A DNA stretch of 64,000 nucleotides from Methylobacterium mesophilicum SR1.6/6 (GCF_000364445.2 NZ_CP043538.1:2859612-2923611); one strand, 5' to 3'. Shown: positions 46,503-55,357, counted from the stretch's first letter. Translations and numbers: made by a program. The notes: a model not told the origin generated them from the letters alone.

Positions 46503-47516
46503 TCAGGGCTTCCCTCGGCCGGCGCTCTCAACGGCCGCGTAGCAGCCCTGCGAGAGCGCCTGAGCCCGCAGGCGCTCAGAGCCGGTGAACGGACGGCCAT
46601 CCTCGCGGAACAGATCCTCCTTCTGCAACGCCTCGGACGTGCAGCGGGCGGCGATCCGGCACAGAGGGGGCTCACCGCCGGTGCGTGTGCAGATCGCCGC
46701 GTAATCGGCCCGGAAGGCGCGGAGCCCAGCCCGCGGGTTGGGCCCCGTCACCGTGACCAAACCGGCGAGCAGTGCCAGCAGCACCGGCTGGTGAATGAGA
46801 TAGATCGCGAGGCTGTGACGTCCCGCGAAGGTCGCGGCGCGGCCGATGCCCGAACGCGGCAACCAAGCGCCGAGCCGCGAGCCAGCTAGAGCCGGCAGGG
46901 CCGCCCGACCGAGCACGATCCCGACGAGCACGAGCCCGAACCATGGAAAGAGCGGCACATAGTCGTTCGTTCGAGGAGTCACAGTCCCGAGCCCCAGGAA
47001 GAGGAGCGGCGGGGCGTCGAAGATCGGGGCCTGCGCGAAATGCGGTGCCGCGAGGACGGCCGTCGCCGCCAGGGCTGTGACGGGGATCGGCAAATACAGG
47101 AACGGCAGGCCGAGCACGCTCGATAGCGCGATGCAGTGCAGGACACCGAAGAACACGAAAGCGTCCGGGAATGTGAACCAGGTTCCGACGGTCACCGCGA
47201 GCGCGGCCGCGCCGATCCGCGCCAGCCGCAGAAGCGTGGGTCGCATCCGGACGCCACGGCCATTCATCAGCACGAGCCCGACGCCGACGAGAATGAGGAA
47301 GCTGCCGGCGATCACCTCGGCTGCCGACCGACCCGCGGGCGTCCCGGCATAGTTCTCCTCGGTCAGCCGGAGGTGTCCGAGATCCCAGAGCGTGTGATAG
47401 GCGGCCATCGCGACAAGCGCGGCGGCGCGGGCCGCATCGATGATCGGCAGGCGAAGGCCCTGCACGGCGGTCGCCCGCGCGGCAGTGGCGTGATCGAGAG
47501 CGGCGTCGTTGGACAT
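46503..47516 (-). CDS. DUF1624 (heparan-alpha-glucosaminide N-acetyltransferase-like) membrane protein
   Basis: A 337-residue multi-pass membrane protein with about eight hydrophobic segments. LPIIDAARAAALVAMAAYHTLWDLGHL and FAGRHSLAIYLIHQPVLLALL fit the DUF1624 acyltransferase-like family. After the membrane part comes a soluble C-terminal tail of about 70 residues with four cysteines (ICTRTGGEPPLCRIAARCT), which is not a usual family feature. The acceptor substrate is unknown. ATG 47516 is chosen since the 90 residues upstream are low-complexity. Confidence 0.75.
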   Translation of the reverse strand: MSNDAALDHATAARATAVQGLRLPIIDAARAAALVAMAAYHTLWDLGHLRLTEENYAGTPAGRSAAEVIAGSFLILVGVGLVLMNGRGVRMRPTLLRLARIGAAALAVTVGTWFTFPDAFVFFGVLHCIALSSVLGLPFLYLPIPVTALAATAVLAAPHFAQAPIFDAPPLLFLGLGTVTPRTNDYVPLFPWFGLVLVGIVLGRAALPALAGSRLGAWLPRSGIGRAATFAGRHSLAIYLIHQPVLLALLAGLVTVTGPNPRAGLRAFRADYAAICTRTGGEPPLCRIAARCTSEALQKEDLFREDGRPFTGSERLRAQALSQGCYAAVESAGRGKP

Positions 47517-47864
47517 GGGGCGATCCCAAGCATGTCGACGCACAGGACGCCAGCGCTCCGGGATCGACAGTCCGACAAGCGTGGCCGAGCCAGAACCGCT
47601 CTCGAAAACGTGAAGACCCGTGCAGCCACAAAGCGGCAGAGGGGCGACATGGGGCTGACGGGCAAATCCGCTCACGAGGCCCGCCGCTTGACCGCCGTTT
47701 TCGGCGGAGGCTGCAAACGATCGACTGTTGCTGCGCCGCCTCCCAGGTCCGAGATTGCGTCTTGGCCGGGCTGTTGTGCTGGCCAAATGGGCTTCCCGGC
47801 CATCAGGACTTCGTTAATCTTGCCTGGAGAGCGCGCGGCGTGATTCGGTGTAGGTTGCTCGGCC
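47517..47864. other. Non-coding region upstream of the cold-shock gene
   Basis: A 348-base interval between divergent genes. It contains a small GC hairpin, CCGCCG-TTTT-CGGCGG (47692-47707), and must carry both promoters, with a long leader for the cold-shock gene. No RNA gene was recognised. Confidence 0.4.
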
Positions 47865-48470
47865 ATGTCTGACGAACAGGGAACCGGGGCCGGAAACCCA
47901 GACCGGACCGGTGGTCTCCGGACCAGCGAGACGAGCCCGCACGAGGAGGAGGCGCTCGACCTCGTCGAGGTGGCGGGCCGTATCAAATGGTTCGACGTCT
48001 CCAAGGGCTTCGGCTTCATCGTTCCAGACGACGGCGCCCCGGACATCCTGCTCCACGTTACCTGCCTGCGGCGCGACGGCTTCCAGGCGGCCAGCGAGGG
48101 CGCGCGTATCGTTGTCGAGGCTGTGGAACGGCCGAGGGGCTGGCAGGCCTTTCGTGTGATCTCCCTCGATCAGGCGACGGCGCTGCATCCCTCCGAGATG
48201 CCGATGCCGCGCACCCACGTCACGGTAACGCCGACCAGCGGGCTGGAGACCGCCGTGGTGAAATGGTTCAACCGGCTGCGCGGCTTCGGCTTCCTGACCC
48301 GCGGCGACGGGACGCCCGACATCTTCGTCCATATGGAAACCCTGCGCCGCTACGGCATCGCCGAGCTGAAACCCGGTGAGGCCGTCCTGGTGCGATACGG
48401 CGACGGCTCGAAGGGCGTCATGGCGGCCGAGGTACGGCTGATCGACGGGGCGCTGCCAGCCTCCCATTAG
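47865..48470 (+). CDS. Double cold-shock-domain protein
   Basis: A 201-residue protein with two cold-shock domains. The first (about 37-100) has [15 protein letters not shown]...LLHV; the second (about 127-195) has [15 protein letters not shown]...IFVHM. RNP-1 and RNP-2 aromatic residues are retained in both, though the first has Leu-Leu-His in place of Phe-Val-His. It binds single-stranded RNA or DNA. Two-domain Csp proteins are normal in Rhizobiales. The first 36 residues are polar and disordered. Confidence 0.88.
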   Translation: MSDEQGTGAGNPDRTGGLRTSETSPHEEEALDLVEVAGRIKWFDVSKGFGFIVPDDGAPDILLHVTCLRRDGFQAASEGARIVVEAVERPRGWQAFRVISLDQATALHPSEMPMPRTHVTVTPTSGLETAVVKWFNRLRGFGFLTRGDGTPDIFVHMETLRRYGIAELKPGEAVLVRYGDGSKGVMAAEVRLIDGALPASH

Positions 48471-48612
48471 GCCCCTGCAGCTTCGCGTTGTTGCCCAAGG
48501 CCTTGCTGCGCCTGACCTTTTCTCGGCCCGCATTTCCCTGGTTCGTATCCTGGTCTATGTCTGTGCCTCCGGCCGGAGAGCCGAGGCACCGTCCCACGAG
48601 AGGCCCGAGCCT

Positions 48613-49101
48613 GTGAGAGTCCTGTCCCGCGTCATGATAGCGGCCGGTCTGGCCTGCCTTGTCGTCCTCGCCCCGGTAGCGAGCGTTCACGCCCAGGCAG
48701 CCGCGCGTGCGGCGAGCGTAAAGGGCGAACCCCTGACCATCGTCACAAAATCCGGTCCGAAGCGCTTCGAAGTCGAGGTGATGCGCGACGATGCCGGGCG
48801 GTCTCGGGGGCTGATGTTCCGTAGGACCATGGCGCCCGACCACGGGATGCTGTTCGACTTCGAGCGGGACGAGCCGGTCACGATGTGGATGAAGAACACA
48901 TACCTGCCGCTCGACATGGTCTTCATCCGGTCCGACGGCACGATCAGCCGGATCGCTGCCGATACGGAGCCGCTCTCGACGGCGATCATCCCGTCGGGCA
49001 GCCCGGTCCTGGCGGTCCTGGAACTCAACGCCGGTACGGCGGCCAAGCTGGGAATTCAGGCTGGTGACCGGATCGAGCATCCTATGTTCAAAGTGCGGTA
49101 A
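48613..49101 (+). CDS. DUF192 exported protein
   Basis: A 162-residue protein with a signal peptide (about 1-28, VMIAAGLACLVVLAPVASVHAQ) and a DUF192 domain: EVMRDDAGRSRGLMFRRTMAPDHGMLF, VTMWMKNTYLPLDMVFI and VLELNAGTAAKLGIQAGDR. The family is secreted or periplasmic and of unknown function. GTG at 48613 is the only start that leaves a full signal peptide. Confidence 0.85.
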   Translation: MRVLSRVMIAAGLACLVVLAPVASVHAQAAARAASVKGEPLTIVTKSGPKRFEVEVMRDDAGRSRGLMFRRTMAPDHGMLFDFERDEPVTMWMKNTYLPLDMVFIRSDGTISRIAADTEPLSTAIIPSGSPVLAVLELNAGTAAKLGIQAGDRIEHPMFKVR

Positions 49102-49221
49102 CGGAAGCGGCACGATCGGTGAACGCAGCGGGAACAATTGCCTTGACCACCCACGGTATCCGCGTCAGTGTTCCGGCAATGTTCCGGTGCGCCGGAATGC
49201 CGGCGCAGGGCGGAGATCCCG

Positions 49222-49626
49222 ATGAGCAACGCGGCCGAGGTCGAACTGTTCGGTAACGACGACTGGTCCGTGCAGGCGGACGGGATCGAGCATCGCGGCA
49301 CCGGGTACTTCATCGCCCGCGAAGTTCTGTCGGCTAGGCGCGCCGAGGGCCTGTGGGACTGGCCGTTGCAGATGGCTGAAAAGCGCTGGTGCCGTCCGAG
49401 CCTGTTCCGTGAAGCGTTTCTCGCCGCCCTGGATCGCTTCGGGATCGGGCGCGATGCGGATCTGCTCCGTTCCTTCGCGCTTGGCTACGGGATCCGCGCT
49501 GTGGTGTCTCCGGCAGCGGAGGCGTTCGTCACCCTCGGCGACGTGCTGCAGCTTCGCGAGGATCGCGACGCGGTCCGGGCAGCGGCCAGACAGCCGGCGC
49601 GCGCGCTGATCGCCGCCGGGGCGTGA
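49222..49626 (+). CDS. Hypothetical protein, 134 aa
   Basis: Unrecognised soluble protein without a signal peptide or zinc motif. Trp-rich segments (NDDWSVQADGIEHRGTGYF, RAEGLWDWPLQMAEKRWC) at the N-terminal half are followed by a helical C-terminal half with repeated acidic/basic pairs. CGGAG stands before the ATG. Between it and the DUF192 gene lie 120 bases with no gene; a GGAAC element at 49135 is a possible general-stress -35 but lacks a convincing partner. Confidence 0.6.
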   Translation: MSNAAEVELFGNDDWSVQADGIEHRGTGYFIAREVLSARRAEGLWDWPLQMAEKRWCRPSLFREAFLAALDRFGIGRDADLLRSFALGYGIRAVVSPAAEAFVTLGDVLQLREDRDAVRAAARQPARALIAAGA

Positions 49627-49713
49627 CGAGATATCGACAGGTATCGTTCCGCTGATTTGACCAAGCCGGGTGCGGCCGGATAGCCCTCCGTGTCGAAGTC
49701 GGAGAGGGATCAT

Positions 49714-50586
49714 ATGGCCGATCGCGATCATGCAGGGCTCGAAGGACTGATCACGCCACCGCTCTCGCGCCGAGGCTTCGTGATGACCAGCCTGATGAGC
49801 GGTCTGACCCTGGCGACCACTCGGGTCGAGGCACAGGTGATCCACACCGACGCCGCCGGCATCGAGGCGGGCGAGGTGAAGATTCCGGCGGCCGATGGGC
49901 CGATGCCGGCCTATCGGGCCGTTCCGGAGGGCGCAGGTCCGTTCCCGATCGTCCTGGTGATCGAGGAGATCTTCGGCGTCCACGATTACATCAGGGACAT
50001 CTGCCGCCGATTGGCGAAGGCCGGCTACTGCGCCGTGGCGCCGGAACTCTACGCCCGGCAGGGCGACCTCTCGACCATGACCGACGCCAAGGTGATCATC
50101 CGCGACGTCATCTCGAAGACACCGGACGCGCAGTGGATCGGTGATCTCGACGCCGCGACCGCCTGGGCCGCGTCAGCCTCGAAGGGCGATCTGAACCGGC
50201 TCGGCGTCATGGGCTGGTGCCGAGGCGGTCGCGACGCGTGGCTCTACGCGGCGCATCGCCGCGACCTGAAGGCGGCGGTGGCGTGGTACGGGCCGGTCGG
50301 CGGGGAACGCACCGACATCCAGCCACGCACGGCCGGCGACGTGGCCGCAGAGATCAACCCACCGCTCCTCGGCCTCTATGGCGGTGCCGATACCGGCATT
50401 CCGGTCGCCGCCGTCGAGGAAGCTCGCGATCGGGCGAAGGCCGCAGGCAAGAGCGTCGAACTGGTCGTCTATCCTGAAGCTCCCCACGGATTCCACGCCG
50501 ATTACAGACCCAGCTACCGTCGAGAAGCCGCCGAGGACGGGTGGAAACGCGCGCTCGCATTTCTTAAGGCTCACGGCGTCGGCTGA
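49714..50586 (+). CDS. Tat-exported dienelactone hydrolase family protein
   Basis: A 290-residue alpha/beta hydrolase. The catalytic triad of dienelactone hydrolases is intact: Cys169 nucleophile (MGWCRGG), Asp226 (GGADTGIP) and His258 (APHGFH), plus the Glu84-Glu85 that activates the cysteine. A Tat-like signal (SRRGFVMTS, about 19-27) puts it in the periplasm. GGAGAGG precedes ATG 49714; an in-frame GTG at 49690 would add eight residues. Its substrate is not known. Confidence 0.87.
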   Translation: MADRDHAGLEGLITPPLSRRGFVMTSLMSGLTLATTRVEAQVIHTDAAGIEAGEVKIPAADGPMPAYRAVPEGAGPFPIVLVIEEIFGVHDYIRDICRRLAKAGYCAVAPELYARQGDLSTMTDAKVIIRDVISKTPDAQWIGDLDAATAWAASASKGDLNRLGVMGWCRGGRDAWLYAAHRRDLKAAVAWYGPVGGERTDIQPRTAGDVAAEINPPLLGLYGGADTGIPVAAVEEARDRAKAAGKSVELVVYPEAPHGFHADYRPSYRREAAEDGWKRALAFLKAHGVG

Positions 50587-50775
50587 ATCGGTCCGCTTCG
50601 GACATCGCCAGAGCGTTCCTGACGGCCTGTGTTACTTGGGACACGGCCACAACTTCTCGATTATGCAAGGATCCAAGGAGGATCTGTGCCTGCGCGGGTC
50701 CGGCACTCCGCCGCGATGAGTTCGTTGAACCGTTCGCGGCGGCCGCCGTTCAGCCCCTGTAGAGTGTCCTGGCCC

Positions 50776-51231
50776 ATGAGCGATTCGGTACAGCCCGGCC
50801 AGAAGCCTGTGATCCTCGTCGTGGAAGACCAACCCGACGAGCGTTTTCTCGCGGCCACGTTACTGGAAGATACCGGCTTCACCGTGATCGAGGCCGAGAC
50901 CGCCGATCGGGCGCTGGCAATCCTCAACGATCGTGCGGACGAGGTCAGCGTCGTCTTCTCGGACGTGCGGACCCCCGGTCCCATCGGCGGCTTCGAGCTG
51001 GCGCGGATCATCGGCGTGACGTGGCCGCGCGTGCGGGTGCTTCTCACTTCGGGCGACGCGGGTGATCAGCCGAGCGACCTGCGCGTATCGGCGACGTTCA
51101 TCCCGAAGCCCTGGCGCGCAGAGGACATCCTCGCCTGGGTGGAGCAGGCGGCCGGCCGGCCTTCGGGGGCGGCCGGTCCGTCCGTCATCGGACCGGGCGG
51201 AAAAATAATCACCCCTGGACTGGAAACCTGA
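50776..51231 (+). CDS. Single-domain response regulator
   Basis: A 151-residue receiver-only protein. Acidic pocket Glu17-Asp18 (LVVEDQPD), phospho-acceptor Asp63 (VVFSDVRTPG), Thr/Ser in LLTSGD and Lys in FIPKPW are all in place. There is no output domain, so it would act through protein contact as in CheY- or DivK-like signalling. A possible NepR-like small protein follows 79 bases later. No sensor kinase is adjacent. Confidence 0.88.
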   Translation: MSDSVQPGQKPVILVVEDQPDERFLAATLLEDTGFTVIEAETADRALAILNDRADEVSVVFSDVRTPGPIGGFELARIIGVTWPRVRVLLTSGDAGDQPSDLRVSATFIPKPWRAEDILAWVEQAAGRPSGAAGPSVIGPGGKIITPGLET

Positions 51232-51310
51232 CGCGCGGACGAAGTTGTACGCCACTCCCGGGACGCAGCGTCCCCGCGCCTCTGCAAAACAGTCGAACCC
51301 GCTTGCCGTC

Positions 51311-51511
51311 ATGAAAATCGTCGCTTCCAATTTCGCAGATACTTTGCGCCGCCCCGGCACCCCCGAGACCCCCGAAATCGCCGTGCTGGATACGGTACGA
51401 GAGGAGTTGCGAGGGTTCTATGGCGAGGCGGATCACGACCTGCCAACGGAACTGACCGTCCTGGCGCAGCGGATCGACTGTTCTGAGACGAGCCGAGGTG
51501 TGTCCGCCTAA
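51311..51511 (+). CDS. Small NepR-like protein (tentative)
   Basis: A 66-residue protein. The core VREELRGFYGEADHDLPTEL followed by TVLAQRID resembles the anti-sigma factor NepR, whose motif runs LRxxYdxhhxEPhPxxhhxLLxxLd. NepR holds the general stress sigma factor EcfG and is released by the PhyR response regulator; the gene just upstream encodes a response regulator, though not a PhyR. The match is short and the EP is replaced by HD. ATG 51311 is chosen over 51245 to give a NepR-like length. The upstream ribosome site is weak. Confidence 0.4.
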   Translation: MKIVASNFADTLRRPGTPETPEIAVLDTVREELRGFYGEADHDLPTELTVLAQRIDCSETSRGVSA

Positions 51512-51626
51512 GCTGACCGTCTGCCCTTGCGGCGAGAGGCGGAGCAACGGGTCGCCAAGACCTGAGAATCTGCTATTGACCGGTTTCTGATCTGCCGACG
51601 CGTCGCGTCTCTCAGTCGAGCCCTCT

Positions 51627-52796
51627 ATGCGTCTCCCAACCCTTCGCGGACCGCTCGCCGCGGTCGCGATCCTGACCCTCGCCGGCCTTACGGCAGCCCA
51701 GGCCGCCGCGCCGCCGCCTCAGCCGGCCGAGGGACCGGGCGGCGCCGGCGACCGCAAGGCGACGGTGACGAAGCGCTTGCTGGGCCGCGGCAACGCGACG
51801 ACCTTCGCATTCTACGCGTCCGGGGATGCCCCTGAGGCGGGCCGGCCGGTGGCGATCCTGCTGCACGGCTGGGGCGTGGTGAACCCGCAGAGCTATGGGG
51901 GCTGGATCGACCACCTCGCGCGTCAGGGCTGGCTCGTGCTGGTCCCGCGGTTCCAGGAGGTGAACCGGACGCGACCGGCCGATGCGCCCGGGATCGCGGA
52001 GAATCTCGTCAAGGCGGCACTCGCCGATCTGGCATCGGACAGCGCGGCCAAGCCCGATCTCGGCCGGGTGGCGATGATTGGCCATCTCGCCGGTGCGCCA
52101 CTGGCCATGGATCTGGCCGCCGACGCCAAGACGCGGGGCCTGCCGAGCCCGAAGTTGATCTTCGCGGTGACGCCCGGCGGGATCGCCAGCGGACCAAAAT
52201 CGCGAGGGATTGCCCTCGGCGACCTCTCAACGATCGATCCAGGAACGCTCATCGTCACGATGGTCGGCGACAAGGACACGCGGGCGGCCGATCTCGCCGC
52301 CAAGCGCCTTCTCCGCGAGGCGACCGCGGTGCCTCTGGAGCGCAAGCTCTTCGTGCGCGCCCTCTCGGACGATCACGGCTTTCCCGCCCTTACGGCGACG
52401 CTGGCGGCTCCGGCGGGCGTCGACACGGCCTACGATGGCGGCGCCATCAAGCCTGGTCCGGAGCCCAAAGACGCCGGCAAGGATGCGCCGAAGCCGCCAC
52501 CGTTCCGGTGGTCCGCCGACATGGCGCTCACGGGCGAGCAACAGACCTTGGTCGCGCAGATCAATCTCGCGCGGGTGGACGCCCTGGATTATCTCGGCTT
52601 CTGGAAGACCTTCGATCTCGCGGCGGCGGCGGCCTTCGGCGGCTCAGATGCCACCGTCCTCAAAAACAATCCGAGGCTCGCCGACATGGAGCGCTGGAGC
52701 GACGGCTGGCCGGTGAAGCGGCTCGCCGTCGAGACACCGCGGCCCACGCCGGCCGCACAGGCCGGAACGCCGGCACCGGCAGCCCGCAAGCGCTGA
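51627..52796 (+). CDS. Exported alpha/beta-hydrolase-fold protein with a lost nucleophile
   Basis: A 389-residue protein with a signal peptide (AVAILTLAGLTAAQAAA) and a fold resembling chlorophyllase or dienelactone-type hydrolases: ILLHGWGVVNPQ, WLVLVPRF, and the nucleophile elbow MIGHLAGAP. In active enzymes the elbow is GxSxG; here Leu replaces Ser, so hydrolase activity is unlikely. The C-terminal region of about 60 residues (FRWSADMALTGEQQTLV, LGFWKTFDLAAAAAFGGSD) is distinct and unrecognised. It may be a binding protein derived from a hydrolase. Confidence 0.7.
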   Translation: MRLPTLRGPLAAVAILTLAGLTAAQAAAPPPQPAEGPGGAGDRKATVTKRLLGRGNATTFAFYASGDAPEAGRPVAILLHGWGVVNPQSYGGWIDHLARQGWLVLVPRFQEVNRTRPADAPGIAENLVKAALADLASDSAAKPDLGRVAMIGHLAGAPLAMDLAADAKTRGLPSPKLIFAVTPGGIASGPKSRGIALGDLSTIDPGTLIVTMVGDKDTRAADLAAKRLLREATAVPLERKLFVRALSDDHGFPALTATLAAPAGVDTAYDGGAIKPGPEPKDAGKDAPKPPPFRWSADMALTGEQQTLVAQINLARVDALDYLGFWKTFDLAAAAAFGGSDATVLKNNPRLADMERWSDGWPVKRLAVETPRPTPAAQAGTPAPAARKR

Positions 52797-52883
52797 TCGG
52801 CCGCAGCTTCGAGCTTGGCCTCTTCAAGCTTGGTCTTGGCGCAGGGCTTGCTAAGCTGATCCCGTCCGAAACGGGGTCCAACC

Positions 52884-53084
52884 ATGCCCGAGTTCGTCGC
52901 CAGCCTGCTCGCCGCAGCGGCCTTCTGCCTGACGCTGCTCGCCCTCAACACTCTGACCCGCCTGCTCATCCAGGCGCACCTCGCCCCGACCGTTCTCGGC
53001 GAGAGCGGCTTTCTGCAGATCGGTGGCGCCTTGTTGATGGCCCGCGTGGCCTATCGCCAAGCGCCGCATCGGCGGACGTTCTGA
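52884..53084 (+). CDS. Hypothetical small membrane protein, 66 aa
   Basis: One clear N-terminal membrane helix (LLAAAAFCLTLLALNTLTRLLI) and a short hydrophobic stretch later (GFLQIGGALLMARVAY), with a basic tail. Not recognised. The ATG has AACGGGG before it, a poor ribosome site. It lies in an otherwise empty gap between two larger genes. Confidence 0.45.
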   Translation: MPEFVASLLAAAAFCLTLLALNTLTRLLIQAHLAPTVLGESGFLQIGGALLMARVAYRQAPHRRTF

Positions 53085-53139
53085 CGACGCGCCCACGACT
53101 TGATACATCAATCCCGGTTTCGGTCGATGCCTTCCGGTC

Positions 53140-53235
53140 CGCTATCGCCGCGAGTCGAACGATGTGGCCAAGCAGCGCTTTGCCTGCCGAGGTGGCGCAG
53201 CCATGGGTCGCTGCGCTGCGCTCGCGATGACGACG
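53140..53235. repeat. Dispersed intergenic repeat remnant
   Basis: The sequence GTCGCTGCGCTGCGCTCGCGATGACGAC at its right end resembles the widespread alphaproteobacterial element ending in GCTTCGCTCGCAATGACG. It occupies most of the 170-base gap between the small membrane protein and the beta-propeller gene. A genome-wide copy count would confirm it. Confidence 0.4.
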
Positions 53236-53254
53236 CAAGCGACCGAGGGGGCTC

Positions 53255-54211
53255 TCAGCGCAGGAAGGTCCCGAAGGATCGAGGCCCGTTCCCGGTCGGG
53301 ATGGTCCTGACCACCTTCAGCGTCTGGGCGTCGAGAACGCTGAGGGTATTGTCACCCCAGTTGGCGACGTAGACCCGTCCGGTTTCGTCGGCTTCGATCC
53401 CTTCCGGATGGTCGCCCACGTCGATGTCGGTGATCGGCTTGAGCGTCGCGAGGTCGAACGCCGTGACGCTGCCGGCATACTGATCGGTGACGAAGCCGCG
53501 TCCGCCGACGAGGGCGATGACGTAGGGGCGACGCCCGGTCGGGATCCGGCCGATCTCGCGGCCCGCGGCGACGTCGATCACCGAAACGTCGTCGCCCGTG
53601 ACGTTCGCCGTGTAGGCACGCCCCGCGGCGGCATCGAGGGTGATGCCGAACGGATGCTGCCCCACCGGGATGACCGTCGCCTCGCGGCGCGTCGCCACGT
53701 CCACCACCGACACCGTGTCGGCCTCGCGGTTCGCCACGTAGAGCTTCGAGCCGTCCGGCGTGACGGCGATTCCCGAGGGCGAGGCGCCCACGGTGATCTC
53801 GCCGTCCGGAACCAGAGTGCCGTCCCGCTCGGCCATGACGAACAGGCGGTGCCCGTACCAGTCGGCCACGTAGACCCGGCCGCCGCGCGGATCGGCCGCG
53901 ATGCCCAGGGGACCGCCCGGCAACGGAACCTCCGCGAGGACGCGGCCCGCGTCGAGGTCGACCACCGCGACCCCGTGGCCTTCGGGCCGCGTGACATAGG
54001 CCCGCTTGCGATCCGCCGACAGCGCGATCCCAGCGGGCGCTCCGTCGACGGGAATCCGACGCACCACCGTGCCGGCGACGAGGTCGACGATCTCGACCGC
54101 GCCGCCGAGCTGGGCCGTGACGACCGCCTCCCGCGCCGGCGCCGCGAGGGCGCCCGACGCGATCAGCGCGAGGCCGGCGGCGAGCGCCGCGCGGCCCGGG
54201 CCGCGCCTCAC
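53255..54211 (-). CDS. YVTN-family beta-propeller protein (exported)
   Basis: A 318-residue periplasmic protein with a signal peptide (LAAGLALIASGALAAP) and about seven repeats of the form TPDGSKLYVANREADTVSVVD, the YVTN beta-propeller pattern. Related proteins occur in PQQ-dependent methanol and alcohol metabolism loci. It shares a GTGA overlap with the MxaD-like gene and closes the seven-gene minus-strand operon. A similar propeller (LutB) sits in the facing operon. A scaffold or chaperone role for a periplasmic dehydrogenase is inferred. Confidence 0.82.
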   Translation of the reverse strand: MRRGPGRAALAAGLALIASGALAAPAREAVVTAQLGGAVEIVDLVAGTVVRRIPVDGAPAGIALSADRKRAYVTRPEGHGVAVVDLDAGRVLAEVPLPGGPLGIAADPRGGRVYVADWYGHRLFVMAERDGTLVPDGEITVGASPSGIAVTPDGSKLYVANREADTVSVVDVATRREATVIPVGQHPFGITLDAAAGRAYTANVTGDDVSVIDVAAGREIGRIPTGRRPYVIALVGGRGFVTDQYAGSVTAFDLATLKPITDIDVGDHPEGIEADETGRVYVANWGDNTLSVLDAQTLKVVRTIPTGNGPRSFGTFLR

Positions 54212-54741
54212 GAGCCCTTCTCGACCTTCGCCTTCAGGTTGGCGAGGCTTGCCTTGATCCAGTCGCCGACGCCCTTCTCGGAGGCCTCGTCGTTCAGCTC
54301 GGGCGGCGGATCGTTGTTCATGTAGCCGCGGTAGAAGGCGGCCTTCCACTCGACCTTGGACTTGGCGTCGCCGGCCGGCTCGACCGTGATCGTGGCCGAG
54401 TAGTCGTTGGCCGGCAAGTCCTTCACATCGACCTTGTCGATGTAGTAAGAGTACATCTTTTCGTCCGGCTTGTACTTGTTGCTCGTCTCCGAGATCTGGT
54501 CGCCGTTCTTGAGCGTCAGAGTCCGCTTGAACTTGCCCGCCGGGTCGCCATTCAGCTCGGTCTTGGTGACGTTCTGGACCCAATCGGCGTTCTTCACGTC
54601 GCCGACGACCGCCCAGACCTTGTCGGCCGGAGCGTTGATCTCGATGGACTCGGTGATCTTGCGCCGGGTCGGGCCGTGGGCCTGCGCGGTCGCCGCCACC
54701 AGCGCCGCCGTGGCCGCCAGGGCCAGGGTAATTTTCTTCAT
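54208..54741 (-). CDS. MxaD-like SRPBCC protein (exported)
   Basis: A 177-residue protein with a signal peptide (ALAATAALVAATAQA) and a START/SRPBCC-like fold: ITESIEINAPADKVWAVVGD, then NGDPAGKFKRTLTLKNGD and ATITVEPAGDAKSKVEWKA. MxaD aids interaction of methanol dehydrogenase with its cytochrome in Methylobacterium. This copy is outside the mxa operon, so it may serve a XoxF-type, lanthanide-dependent enzyme. GGAG precedes the ATG. Its stop overlaps the propeller start. Confidence 0.82.
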   Translation of the reverse strand: MKKITLALAATAALVAATAQAHGPTRRKITESIEINAPADKVWAVVGDVKNADWVQNVTKTELNGDPAGKFKRTLTLKNGDQISETSNKYKPDEKMYSYYIDKVDVKDLPANDYSATITVEPAGDAKSKVEWKAAFYRGYMNNDPPPELNDEASEKGVGDWIKASLANLKAKVEKGS

Positions 54742-54762
54742 CTTGTCCTTCTCCTCCCGCCT

Positions 54763-55353
54763 TCAGCGGTCGTCGCGACCGAGGATGCGCGCCTCGGGGC
54801 CGAGCGCCGCCGCGACCTTGTCCTCGATCCAACCCCAGGCCTCGCGCTCGCGGGGTCCCGCGGTCTTGCCGATGGCGATGGCGAGATAGGCCATCTCCGT
54901 CAACACCTTCCCGGGCTCCAGCATGTGGAGCCGGGTCGAAAGTATGGCGGCCTCCAGGACGGCGGCCTGAGCCCGGTTATAGCCGATGAACGGCGCATGC
55001 GCGGCGCTGTGGACCATGCGTCCGCGGAAGCGCGGCCGGGTCTCGTGCTCCTCCACGGTCGCAACCTCGAACTCGGCGTGGCCGAAGCTGTCGGCGACGC
55101 GGCGGCCCGGGATGGCGTCACAGGCCTCCGTCGGCCACTCGCGTCGCCCGGTGACCGCGCCGGCAATGACCCGGATGTCGCGCGGGCTGGAGGCGGCGAA
55201 GCACGGATTCGCCTCAAGATTGGTGATGGTCGGTGACGGCCGGAACGGCGCCAGCACGTAGCCGTCCGCCTCACCGATCAGTCCGAAGGGAACGAGGTGC
55301 AGTTCGCCCGAAGGCGAGAGCGTCGTGACGATAGTCTCTAAGATCAGCGGCAT
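54763..55353 (-). CDS. DUF447 protein, methanopterin/methylofuran-associated
   Basis: A 196-residue flavin-reductase-like split-barrel protein of the DUF447 type. ETIVTTLSPSGELHLVPFGL, RPSPTITNLEANP and VRVIAGAVTGRR-type segments mark the family. Archaeal and methylotroph homologues cluster with tetrahydromethanopterin and methanofuran genes. Its reaction is unknown. ATG 55353 starts 4 bases after the previous stop. Probably one of the orf19-orf22 group of M. extorquens; I am not certain which. Confidence 0.75.
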   Translation of the reverse strand: MPLILETIVTTLSPSGELHLVPFGLIGEADGYVLAPFRPSPTITNLEANPCFAASSPRDIRVIAGAVTGRREWPTEACDAIPGRRVADSFGHAEFEVATVEEHETRPRFRGRMVHSAAHAPFIGYNRAQAAVLEAAILSTRLHMLEPGKVLTEMAYLAIAIGKTAGPREREAWGWIEDKVAAALGPEARILGRDDR

Positions 55354-55357
55354 CGGC

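Noticed and set aside
49135-49160. GGAAC element as an EcfG general-stress promoter.
   Set aside because: The -10 partner reads CGGT at a spacing that only loosely fits the GGAAC-N17-CGTT consensus.
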